Origin: Micromonospora sp. RP3T
GTDB taxonomy: Bacteria > Actinomycetota > Actinomycetes > Mycobacteriales > Micromonosporaceae
Direction: 5' to 3'
Length of the DNA: 64,000 nucleotides
Assembly (NCBI RefSeq): GCF_003027925.1
Contig: NZ_PYPS01000025.1
Location: forward strand, 1-64,000
Part shown: in pieces, positions 34,534 to 42,209 of the stretch
How positions within the stretch are numbered: the stretch's first letter is position 1
Layout: each line of letters starts with the position of its first letter
Made by a program: the position numbers and the translations under genes
Notes under the pieces: model-generated
The model's database searches: none
Told to the model about the DNA's origin: nothing
Seen by the model: only the letters and a program-made list of their open reading frames with translations

Positions 34534-35520
34534 GTGCCGAGAGCCCCATGGCGCCGGCGTCGTACTACTGACAGTCCGCGCCCCGCAGGGCGTCGCTGGG
34601 CGGGCCGGTTGCGCCGCAGCAGCACGTTCGCCCGCCAGGTGCTGTTGGTCCGGGTGGGCCGCCGGGACGGCCTGGCCGGCCCCGGGACCGACCTGGTCAC
34701 CCCCGACCGCCGCTACGCCGACCGCCAGCGTCTCCGCTACGGCCGGTTCGACGCCGACGTCGAAGCGGTACGCCCGATCAGCCCGGCGCTCGCCCCGGCC
34801 GCGCCGGTCGACGAGTCCCCGGCCATGTCGATCCCGCTGCTGCCCGGCGAGCGCACCGCCGCCCGGCGCGCCAAGTTCGCGCTGGTCAACGCGTGCACCC
34901 TGAGCAGCCTCATGCTCGGCATGCTGGCCATCTTCCTGGCCATGCAGGGTGAGGTGCGGCTCGCCGCGGTCTGCCTGATCGCGTGCGTCGCGTTCGACGG
35001 CCTCGACGGCGCCCTGGCCCGCAAGCTCGGCGTGGCCAGCCCGTTCGGCGCGCAGATGGACTCGCTTGCCGACATGTGCTCGTTCGGCCTCGCCGCGCCG
35101 GTGGTGGTCTACGCCTCGCTGGCCGGCTCGGTGCCGCCGGCCGCCGCCGCGGTCGCCTGTGCCCTGGTCGCGGCATGCGCGGCCATTCGGCTCGCCCGGT
35201 TCAACGTCTCGCCGAAGGACGGCCGCTTCTTCTGCGGCGTGCCGACCACGATGGCGGCGATGGTGCTCGCCCTGACCGTGGCGATCGGCGTGCCGGTCCC
35301 CGGCCTGGTCATGGTGGCCGGCGTGGCGTTGCTCGCCTTCGCGATGGTGTCCAGCTTCCCCTACGCCAAGCTCGCCCGGCTGCTGAAGCTGCCGCCGTGG
35401 CTCTGGGCGGCCCCGGTGGTCGGCGCGCTCGTCGACATCCGGCTCACCTTCGCCCTCGTGGTGGTGGGTTACCTGGCCAGCGGCCCGCTGCTCTGGCTGC
35501 ACCAGCGCCGCGACGCCTGA
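34534..35520 (+). CDS. pssA: CDP-diacylglycerol-serine O-phosphatidyltransferase
   Basis: Makes phosphatidylserine. The CDP-alcohol phosphatidyltransferase motif is complete: DGLDGALARKLGVASPFGAQ followed by MDSLADM. Six or more hydrophobic segments fill residues 120-328. The first 100 residues are basic, Arg-rich and probably disordered, an unusual extension. GTG 34534 was chosen because GGAGGA (34525-34530) precedes it; the frame is open further to 34429. It faces the psd gene across a shared terminator, so both steps of phosphatidylethanolamine synthesis lie together. Confidence 0.93.
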   Translation: MPRAPWRRRRTTDSPRPAGRRWAGRLRRSSTFARQVLLVRVGRRDGLAGPGTDLVTPDRRYADRQRLRYGRFDADVEAVRPISPALAPAAPVDESPAMSIPLLPGERTAARRAKFALVNACTLSSLMLGMLAIFLAMQGEVRLAAVCLIACVAFDGLDGALARKLGVASPFGAQMDSLADMCSFGLAAPVVVYASLAGSVPPAAAAVACALVAACAAIRLARFNVSPKDGRFFCGVPTTMAAMVLALTVAIGVPVPGLVMVAGVALLAFAMVSSFPYAKLARLLKLPPWLWAAPVVGALVDIRLTFALVVVGYLASGPLLWLHQRRDA

Positions 35521-35539
35521 CACGCGTCAAATAACGCCG

Positions 35540-35575
35540 AAAAGGGGCGTCGCTCGCGAGAGCGGCGCCCCTTTT
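35540..35575. terminator. Bidirectional terminator between pssA and psd
   Basis: AAAAGGGGCG-t-CGCT paired with AGCG-g-CGCCCCTTTT around a 6-nt loop. The A-run and T-run make it a good intrinsic terminator on both strands. Confidence 0.92.
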
Positions 35576-35592
35576 CCGTCCTCGCGGGCGGG

Positions 35593-36840
35593 TCAGCGCC
35601 AGCGGGCGATGACCGTCGACCCGCCGATCACCTTGTCGCCGGGGCCGACCAGCGGGTCCGCGGCGTCGACCGGCAGGTAGACGTCGGTGCGCGAGCCGAA
35701 CCGGATCAGGCCGAAGCGCTCGCCCTTCGCCAGCAGGGAGCCGACCGGTGCCCGCTGCACGATACGGCGCGCGATCAGGCCGGTGCGCTGCGCCACGACC
35801 ACCGTGCCGTGGTCGGTGTCCAGCACCGTGTACGCCGCCACGTTGTGCTCGGCGTCCGGCTTCATGGCGTTGACGAAACCACCGTCGGCGACGAAGTAGT
35901 CGACCACCTTGCCGGCCACCGGAGCCCGGTTGACGTGCACGTCCAGCACCGACAGGAAGACCGCGACCCGCAGCCACTCGCCGTCGCCGAAGCGCTCGTC
36001 GGTGAGCCGCTGCACGGACAGGACCTGGCCGTCCGCGGAGGCGACCACGGCCGACGAGTCCTCCGGGACGTCCCGCTGCGGGTCCCGGAAGAACGCGGCC
36101 ACCGGCGCCGCGGCCAGCGCCGGCACCAGCCAGAGCTTGGACTTCGGCCGGGCGGCCCGGGCCAGGGCGGCCAGGCCGAGCGTGATGCCGGCGGCGGCCA
36201 CCCCGTTGGAGTCGATGTGCATCTGCCGGGTCACCGGCACGCTCGACGGCCGGTACGCCGGCGACAGCGAGGCCGCCAGCGCGGCCGGCGCCGGGGTGAG
36301 GCGCAGGTGGTGCACGCGGACCGGCGGCGAGTTGCGCAGCACCACGTCGGTGCGGACGCCGTGCAGCACGCCCTGCCGCTCCAGTTCGGGGCCGGCGCCC
36401 CCGGTGCGGAACAGCGGCGCGGCGACGCTGAGCACCGCGCCGTCGGCCAGGTACTTGGACAGGCCGTCCACCGCGGCACGGGCCTCCTCGGCGGTGCCGG
36501 TGAACGGCTCGGCGACGAACACCACCGCGGCGGCGTCCGCCTCGGTCAGCGTGTCGACCACGCGTACCCGGTCGGCGACCCAGCGGCCCTGGGCCGTCAC
36601 GTGCTCGCGGAGCGCCGCCGCCGCGGCACCCTCCGCCGGCACCACGACCAGCCGGTCGCCCGGGAGCAGCGCCTCGATCGCCGCGGCCAGCACCGCGGAC
36701 TCCGGGGTCGCGCCGACCAGCAGGCCGGTCTTCGGGTCGTTACGCCGGGCGAACTCGCTGACGAGCGTGCGGGCGGCGCGCTCGCCGATGCGGACCGCAC
36801 CGGACGGACCGGTGACACGCACGGCGGGGGACTGGGTCAT
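35593..36840 (-). CDS. psd: Phosphatidylserine decarboxylase fused to an N-terminal methyltransferase-like domain
   Basis: 415 residues. The C-terminal half (about 225-415) is a short-type Psd: FFRDPQR near 255, VHVNRAPVAGKV, PDAEHN, and the self-cleavage site Gly407-Ser408 in IGGSTVIARW, which yields the pyruvoyl group. The N-terminal 200 residues form a separate Rossmann-like domain (TGLLVGATPESAVLAAAIEA, DRLVVVPAE, VFVAEPFTG), like a class I methyltransferase fold but without a clear GxGxG motif. Stand-alone short-type Psd proteins lack it. ATG 36840 was chosen. It makes phosphatidylethanolamine from the PssA product. Confidence 0.9.
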   Translation of the reverse strand: MTQSPAVRVTGPSGAVRIGERAARTLVSEFARRNDPKTGLLVGATPESAVLAAAIEALLPGDRLVVVPAEGAAAAALREHVTAQGRWVADRVRVVDTLTEADAAAVVFVAEPFTGTAEEARAAVDGLSKYLADGAVLSVAAPLFRTGGAGPELERQGVLHGVRTDVVLRNSPPVRVHHLRLTPAPAALAASLSPAYRPSSVPVTRQMHIDSNGVAAAGITLGLAALARAARPKSKLWLVPALAAAPVAAFFRDPQRDVPEDSSAVVASADGQVLSVQRLTDERFGDGEWLRVAVFLSVLDVHVNRAPVAGKVVDYFVADGGFVNAMKPDAEHNVAAYTVLDTDHGTVVVAQRTGLIARRIVQRAPVGSLLAKGERFGLIRFGSRTDVYLPVDAADPLVGPGDKVIGGSTVIARWR

Positions 36841-37018
36841 GTCGGACGAGCTCCTGACGCGGTAGGGACGGACGGGGACCGCTACGGCGACGCGACCGGC
36901 CGGCCGGCGCGGAGCGGGAGCGCCGGGCGGGGTCGGGGCGGCCCGGCCCGGACGGCGGAAGGCGAGGTCTCCCTCGACCCAGCATAGGCCGCGCCCGCGG
37001 GCCGCCGCACCGGCGCGG

Positions 37019-37567
37019 TCAGGCCGGTGGCTCCCCGGGAGCATGCCGTCCGGCCGGTGGCGCGACGGCCTCCGGGTCGACCGCGGGCAGCTCGCGGGTG
37101 GCCGGCCCGGACCGGTCCTCCGGTTCGGCGGTGGCCGGTTTCCCGGTCGCCGGTCCGGCCGTTGACCGGTCCGCCCCTTGCGTGACCGGCAGGTCCTCCC
37201 GAGCCGACGCCGGCACCTCGGTCACCGCGTCGGTGGCCCACTCGTCGGCCCGCTCGGCAGCCGGGCCGTCGCCGGCCGGGGTGCCGTCCCGGTACGGCGC
37301 GGCCACCGTCGTCTCCGCGCCGCCCGGCTGCCCGTACCGGTCGGGCTGGTCGGGCTGAGCCGGTGCCGTCGGCCGGTCCGGGCCGCGGACCGAGCGCAGC
37401 GCGCCGACCAGGCCGAGCAACCCGATCACGACCAGCCCGCCGGCCAGGAACCAGCCCACCGGGGGCACGTCCAGCCCGAGGATCCGGGCCAGCAGCCACC
37501 AGAGGGCGAGCCCGAGGAAGACAAGTCCGAAGGCGAACGACACGATGTCCGTACGGTGGGCCTTCAC
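37019..37567 (-). CDS. Two-helix membrane protein with acidic/Pro-rich tail
   Basis: 182 residues. Two transmembrane helices (about 9-30 and 37-58) are separated by a short PPVG turn. A long Pro/Ala/Asp-rich, probably disordered tail follows (60-182). The GTG start overlaps the stop of the PspC/LiaF-like gene (GTGA), so it is translated from the same message and may assist that module. No family recognised. Confidence 0.82.
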   Translation of the reverse strand: MKAHRTDIVSFAFGLVFLGLALWWLLARILGLDVPPVGWFLAGGLVVIGLLGLVGALRSVRGPDRPTAPAQPDQPDRYGQPGGAETTVAAPYRDGTPAGDGPAAERADEWATDAVTEVPASAREDLPVTQGADRSTAGPATGKPATAEPEDRSGPATRELPAVDPEAVAPPAGRHAPGEPPA

Positions 37568-39531
37568 CGGGTCACCTCCAGATTGCCGGCGTTCACGTGG
37601 ACGTAGAGACGCAGCTTGCCCCCGCCGGGGCCGTCCGCGCCGGCGTCGGTGCTCTCCCAGCGGCGACCACTCAGCCCACCGGTGTGCCGGCCGAAGACGG
37701 AGGCGTCACCGGCGTTCACGTCGGCCACCGTGGTCACGTCCACGTTCGCCGGCACGACCACCGTCGCGTTGCCGAGGTTCACGTCCACTGTCACCTGGAT
37801 GTCCTGCCTGTCGAAGTCGATGGCCCGCAGGTCGAGCACCGCGTCACCGAGATTGTTCTCGTACCTGTCGGCCAGGTCGCGGCGGTCGGTCGGGGCCCAG
37901 GTGACGTTGCCGTCGATGCCGCGCACCCGGTCGTAGGACTCGGCGACGGTGGCGACGCCCAGCGCCGCCGCCGTCACCAGACCGAGAGCGATCAGCCAAC
38001 GGGCGCGGCCGAACCAGGTGCCCACGAGCAGCCCGAGGCCGATGGTGGCCAGCGCCGCGGCGAAGTAGCCGGCCGCGCTGACCGGGAACACGCCGAGCAG
38101 GTCGAGCATCGCTACCAGGCCCAGCGCCAGGAAGATCAGCGAGAACGTGATCGCACCGAGCGGGGAGCGTTCCTTCGGCCGCTTCGGCGGTCGCGGCGGC
38201 CGGACCGGCGGCGGTGCGGGCGGCGACCCGGCGTACGGGCCGTGCGGGGCGAACGGCGGACGGTAGCCGCCCGGCGGCAGCGGCGCGCCCACCGGGGCGG
38301 GCGGGGGCACGGCGGACGGCCCGCCGAGCGGCGCGCCGATGGTCGGCGCGGCGGGCCAGCCCGGGGCCGCGCCGGGGCCCGGCCCGGTGCCGGTGTCACC
38401 GGCCGGCGACGTCACCGCGGGCAACGCGGCGGTCACCGGCTCGGACCGGACCGGGCGGGTGCCGGCCGCGGCGGGCCAACCCGGGGCGGGCAGCGGCGCG
38501 GCCGGGTGGCCGATCCCGGCACCGGTGGCCGGTGCCGGCGGGTAGCCGGGTTCGGCGTGACCGGGCGGCGTGGCCGGCTGGCCGGGGAGCGGGGTGGCCG
38601 GATAACCGGGTTCGGCGTGGCTGGGTGGGTAGCCGGGCTCGGTGTCCGCGTGCGGTGCGGCGGGGTGGCCCGGCTCGGTCCGGGTGGACGCGGTGACCGG
38701 GTCGCCCGCTGCGGGCCGGGCGGCCGGTGCGGAGCCGGCTCCGGGCGCGCCGACCGGCCATCCCGGCGTGACCTCGACCGGTTCGTCGGTCCGGGACGCG
38801 GTGCCGGCTCCGGCCGCGGGCGCGTACCCGGCGGGTCCGCCCGGCCACGGCGGCGCGGGCGGCGTCGGCCCGGATCCGGCGGGCGGACCGGCCCACGAGG
38901 CAGCCGGTGGCGGGGGGAACGGCCCGCCGGACGGCGGCACCGGACCGGGGTACGCGCCGGCCCCCGGGACGGGCCCGCGCTGGTCGCGGTTGAGCATCAG
39001 CGCACCGCCGATCAGGATCACGGCGCCGAGCAGAATGGCCCGGAAGCCGTCGGTGACGACGTACGCGAAGCCGACCGCGACCACGATGCCGAGCACGATG
39101 ACGGTGACCGGGGACATGCTGGAGCGACCCCGGCCGAGCATCGACTCCACGGGTGAGGCGGTGTCGCCCTCCCCGGGGATGATCAGCCACGCGGCGACGT
39201 AGACCAGGATGCCGATGCCGCCGAAGAAGCCGAGCACGGCCAGCAGGACGCGCCACAGCACCGGGTCGGTGTTGGTGGCCCGGCCGATGGCGGCGCACAC
39301 CCCGGCCAGGTAGCGGCCCTCCCGCGGGCGGACCAGCCCGTACCGGGTGGTGAAGCCGGCGGCGCCGGGCGGTGGGGCGTACCCGCCGGGGGGTGGTTCG
39401 GCGAACGGCGCGCCGCCGCCGGGCGGCGGAGGCGTGTCGTCGGCGGTGGGGTCCGGCCCCGGCGGGGGCGGCGGTGGATCGTCCTGTGCTGCCGCCCAGG
39501 GGCGGGGCGGACGGGCAGCGTCCTCGGTCAT
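37564..39531 (-). CDS. PspC-domain / LiaF-like toast-rack membrane protein
   Basis: 655 residues. A Pro-rich N terminus (1-55) leads to a PspC domain (about 58-120: GLVRPREGRYLAGVCAAIGR, then GGIGILVYVAAWLIIPGEGD). Two more membrane helices follow (about 137-180), then a 230-residue Pro/Gly/Ala-rich linker with TEPGYP-type repeats, four more membrane segments (about 445-530), and a C-terminal beta-rich LiaF/DUF2154-like domain (VNLGNATVVVPANVDV, VNAGDASVFG, VHVNAGNLEV). It is divergent from the PspC-histidine kinase and shares the 19-bp motif at 39578-39596. Likely an envelope-stress sensor or modulator. Confidence 0.88.
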   Translation of the reverse strand: MTEDAARPPRPWAAAQDDPPPPPPGPDPTADDTPPPPGGGAPFAEPPPGGYAPPPGAAGFTTRYGLVRPREGRYLAGVCAAIGRATNTDPVLWRVLLAVLGFFGGIGILVYVAAWLIIPGEGDTASPVESMLGRGRSSMSPVTVIVLGIVVAVGFAYVVTDGFRAILLGAVILIGGALMLNRDQRGPVPGAGAYPGPVPPSGGPFPPPPAASWAGPPAGSGPTPPAPPWPGGPAGYAPAAGAGTASRTDEPVEVTPGWPVGAPGAGSAPAARPAAGDPVTASTRTEPGHPAAPHADTEPGYPPSHAEPGYPATPLPGQPATPPGHAEPGYPPAPATGAGIGHPAAPLPAPGWPAAAGTRPVRSEPVTAALPAVTSPAGDTGTGPGPGAAPGWPAAPTIGAPLGGPSAVPPPAPVGAPLPPGGYRPPFAPHGPYAGSPPAPPPVRPPRPPKRPKERSPLGAITFSLIFLALGLVAMLDLLGVFPVSAAGYFAAALATIGLGLLVGTWFGRARWLIALGLVTAAALGVATVAESYDRVRGIDGNVTWAPTDRRDLADRYENNLGDAVLDLRAIDFDRQDIQVTVDVNLGNATVVVPANVDVTTVADVNAGDASVFGRHTGGLSGRRWESTDAGADGPGGGKLRLYVHVNAGNLEVTR

Positions 39532-39577
39532 GCCTCCGATAGTGGTGCCCCGGCCGCCCGGACGACCTCCGGAACCG

Positions 39578-39596
39578 ACCCTGACCCCACCCTGAG
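39578..39596 (-). promoter_or_regulatory. Candidate direct-repeat operator of the PspC/LiaF-like gene
   Basis: On the minus strand CTCAGGG-N3-GGTCAGGGT, 47 nt before the ATG at 39531. It matches 16 of 19 bases with the site at 32209-32227, with identical spacing. Confidence 0.6.
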
Positions 39597-39651
39597 ATCC
39601 CCCGGCGGGGAATGTCCGGGGCGTCCCCGTGGTCCGGGGCGTTCCGATCGT

Positions 39652-40971
39652 GTGACGATCGGGTCGTCGGCCGCCGCCGGCACCTCGCGTCGAACCGGGA
39701 GTCCGAAGATCAGCAGCACCGTCACGCCGCATCCCCCGCGCCTCTACCGGGCCACCGAGCACCGGTTGGCCGCCGGGGTGGCCGCCGGCATCGCCGAGCA
39801 CCTGGGCATCCCGGTGCTCCGGGTCCGGGTGGCGTTCATGGTGCTGCTCGGGCTCAGCGGGCTCGGGCTGCTGCTCTACGCCGCGTTCTGGGCGGTGCTC
39901 CCGCCCCGGCCCGGCGACACCGCCGTGCCGCCCCGCCGCGATCTCGCCCAGTTGCTGCCGTTCGTGGCGATCGGGTTGGGCGTGCTGCTGCTCCAGGTGG
40001 TCGCGTTCGACTCGGTCGGGGCGGCCGGCACCGCGGGCTGGCTGGTCGCGATCATCGCGGTCGGCGCCGGGGTCATCTGGCACCAGTCCGGCCCGGAGCG
40101 TCGCCGGCAGTGGGGCGACTCGGCGGTGCCCTGGCTGGGCGCGGTGGTGGAGGAGAGCGACCGGCGGGCGTTCGTGCTCCGCTTCATCGGTGGCGGCGTG
40201 CTGGTCGCGGTCGGCATCATCGGCGTGGCCGCCGTCTACTCCCCGGCGCAGAACTTCGACGCGGTGCTCAACGGCGTCATCTTCGCGCTGGTCGGGCTGG
40301 CCGGCGTGGGCGTGGTGACCGGCCCGGTGCTGTGGCGCACCTGGAACCAGCTCCGGTCGGAGCGGGAGGGGCGGATCCGCGAGCAGGAGCGCGCCGAACT
40401 GGCCGCCATGGTGCACGATCAGGTGCTGCACACGCTCGCCCTGATCCAGCGCAACGCCGCCGACGTCAAGACGGTGCAGCGGCTGGCCCGTGGTCAGGAG
40501 CGCTCGCTGCGCAGCTGGCTCTACAAGCCGGCCGCCTCGCCGACCGAGCGCTTCGCGGCCGCCCTGGAGCAGGCCGCCGCCGAGGTGGAGGACACGTTCG
40601 CGATCACGGTCGAGGCGGTGGTGGTGGGTGACCGGGAGACCGACGAGCGGGTCGGCGCGCTCGTCGCGGCCACCCGGGAGGCGCTTGTCAACGCGGCCCG
40701 GCACGCCGGGGTGCAGACCGTCTCGCTCTACGCCGAGGTGGAGCCGGAGCAGGTGAGCGCGTTCGTGCGGGACCGGGGCAAAGGCTTCGACCCGGATACG
40801 GTGGAGAATCACCGGCACGGCGTCCGGGGTTCGATCATCGGACGAATGCGGCGGCACGGCGGCCGGGCGGAGATCCGGTCCGAGCCGGGCGAGGGGACGG
40901 AGGTCCGGCTGATCCTGCCGATCAGCGGCTCCGGCTCCGGTGCCGGCTCCACGGCGGAAAGGGACAGGTGA
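39652..40971 (+). CDS. PspC-domain sensor histidine kinase
   Basis: 439 residues. An N-terminal PspC domain (about 28-90: LYRATEHRLAAGVAAGIAEH) is followed by four membrane segments (about 100-225), a coiled linker, and a HisKA_3-type dimerisation helix with phospho-acceptor His255 in AAMVHDQVLHTL. The ATPase domain has ATREALVNAARHAG (N-box) and RDRGKGFD (G1). It is coupled to the response regulator by a 4-nt overlap. Use of PspC as the sensory part fits cell-envelope stress. The GTG start at 39652 is the first in frame and has no clear ribosome site. Confidence 0.9.
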   Translation: MTIGSSAAAGTSRRTGSPKISSTVTPHPPRLYRATEHRLAAGVAAGIAEHLGIPVLRVRVAFMVLLGLSGLGLLLYAAFWAVLPPRPGDTAVPPRRDLAQLLPFVAIGLGVLLLQVVAFDSVGAAGTAGWLVAIIAVGAGVIWHQSGPERRRQWGDSAVPWLGAVVEESDRRAFVLRFIGGGVLVAVGIIGVAAVYSPAQNFDAVLNGVIFALVGLAGVGVVTGPVLWRTWNQLRSEREGRIREQERAELAAMVHDQVLHTLALIQRNAADVKTVQRLARGQERSLRSWLYKPAASPTERFAAALEQAAAEVEDTFAITVEAVVVGDRETDERVGALVAATREALVNAARHAGVQTVSLYAEVEPEQVSAFVRDRGKGFDPDTVENHRHGVRGSIIGRMRRHGGRAEIRSEPGEGTEVRLILPISGSGSGAGSTAERDR

Positions 40972-41651
40972 CCATGTCCGAGCAGGAACCGGTCGAGGGC
41001 GCGGCGCCGCGAGGGCCGCTGCGGGTGTTCCTCGTCGACGACCACGCCATGTTCCGGGCCGGCGTCCGCGCCGAGCTGGGCACCCGGGTCGAGGTCGTGG
41101 GCGAGGCCAGTTCGGTGGCGGAGGCGGTGGCCCGGATCGCGGTCACCCAGCCGGACGTGGTGCTGCTGGACGTGCACATGCCGGACGGGGGTGGCCGCGC
41201 CGTGCTGGAGGCGATGCGGCGTACCCACCCGCAGGTGAGGTTCCTGGCGCTGAGCGTGTCCGACGCGGCCGAGGACGTGATCGGGCTGATCCGGGCGGGT
41301 GCCCGGGGGTACGTGACGAAGACCATCTCGCCCGAGGAACTGACCGACGCGATCCGCCGGGTGGCCGACGGGGACGCGGTGTTCAGTCCGCGGCTGGCCG
41401 GGTTCGTGCTTGACGCGTTCGCGTCCCGGCCGGACGCGCCGGTCGCCGATCCCGAGCTGGATCAGCTCACCAACCGGGAGCGCGAGGTGCTGCGGCTGCT
41501 CGCCCGGGGGTACGCGTACAAGGAGATCGCCAAGGAGCTGTTCATCTCGATCAAGACGGTGGAGACGCACGTCTCCAACGTGTTGCGCAAGCTCCAGATG
41601 TCGAACCGCTACGAGCTGTCCCGCTGGGCCGCCGACCGCCGCCTGGTCTGA
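40968..41651 (+). CDS. NarL/LuxR-family response regulator partnered with the PspC kinase
   Basis: 227 residues. The receiver has the acidic pair in FLVDDHAM, phospho-acceptor Asp68 in LLDVHMPDGG, and the Lys of YVTKTIS. The LuxR HTH (about 160-225) has LTNREREVLRLLARGYAYKE and KTVETHVSNVLRKL. GTG 40968 overlaps the kinase stop; ATG 40974 (two codons later) is equally possible after AAAGGGA. It is the likely regulator of both pspC genes through the repeated 19-bp motif; that link is inferred. Confidence 0.93.
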   Translation: MTMSEQEPVEGAAPRGPLRVFLVDDHAMFRAGVRAELGTRVEVVGEASSVAEAVARIAVTQPDVVLLDVHMPDGGGRAVLEAMRRTHPQVRFLALSVSDAAEDVIGLIRAGARGYVTKTISPEELTDAIRRVADGDAVFSPRLAGFVLDAFASRPDAPVADPELDQLTNREREVLRLLARGYAYKEIAKELFISIKTVETHVSNVLRKLQMSNRYELSRWAADRRLV

Positions 41652-42209
41652 TCGCCGGCAGCCTCGTCCACCTGGTCGGCGGGGGTGCCCGCACAGTCGA
41701 CGAGGACCTCAGCCGTACGGGTAAAAACTGCGCGTACCCGGCGTTCGTTCGGGTGTTCCCTGGCGGGCCGCGGCCGGCCCCCGTGCCGGAGGTACGGGGT
41801 GGTATCGATCGAGGTGGGCATGTCGTGCCTGGTCAGAGGCGTGTGATCCGCGCCATTTGTGATCTTTCCTCAGGTATCAGCGACGTGGCGGGCAACTAAC
41901 GGCTTGATAACGGCACCTTCACGGAAAGGGCCGGTGGGTGTCACAGTGGCAGCACCTCACCCCCCGGTGTGAGGCATCTCGTCGGGCCCGACGACCACGG
42001 AACGCCGCAACCGCGCCGCCCCGTGGTGGTCGATCCTGCGTGATGTCCTCGTCGAAGGGTGTGGCGCCCGGCGGATCGGTACCCCAGGGGTGTCCCGATT
42101 TCCTCTGCGGTAAACCGGCGACCTGTGGTTCGGGTCGTCGGCGGTGTCACCCCCCACACGTGCGTGAAACCCACGACGGAACCAGGTTAGAAAGAGGAGG
42201 CCCCTCGCA
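41652..42209. other. 558-nt intergenic region before the opp operon
   Basis: No gene seen. It contains an A+T-richer patch (about 41850-41930) that probably holds the opp promoter, and a long leader with inverted segments (CGACGACCACGG near 41988 and CCGTGGTGGTCG near 42021). AGAGGAGG precedes the oppA ATG. No known riboswitch was recognised. Confidence 0.5.

Noticed and set aside
39532..40857. Upstream extension of the PspC/LiaF-like frame across the kinase gene
   Set aside because: The extension is antisense to the histidine kinase; the real start is ATG 39531 before a typical Pro-rich PspC N terminus.
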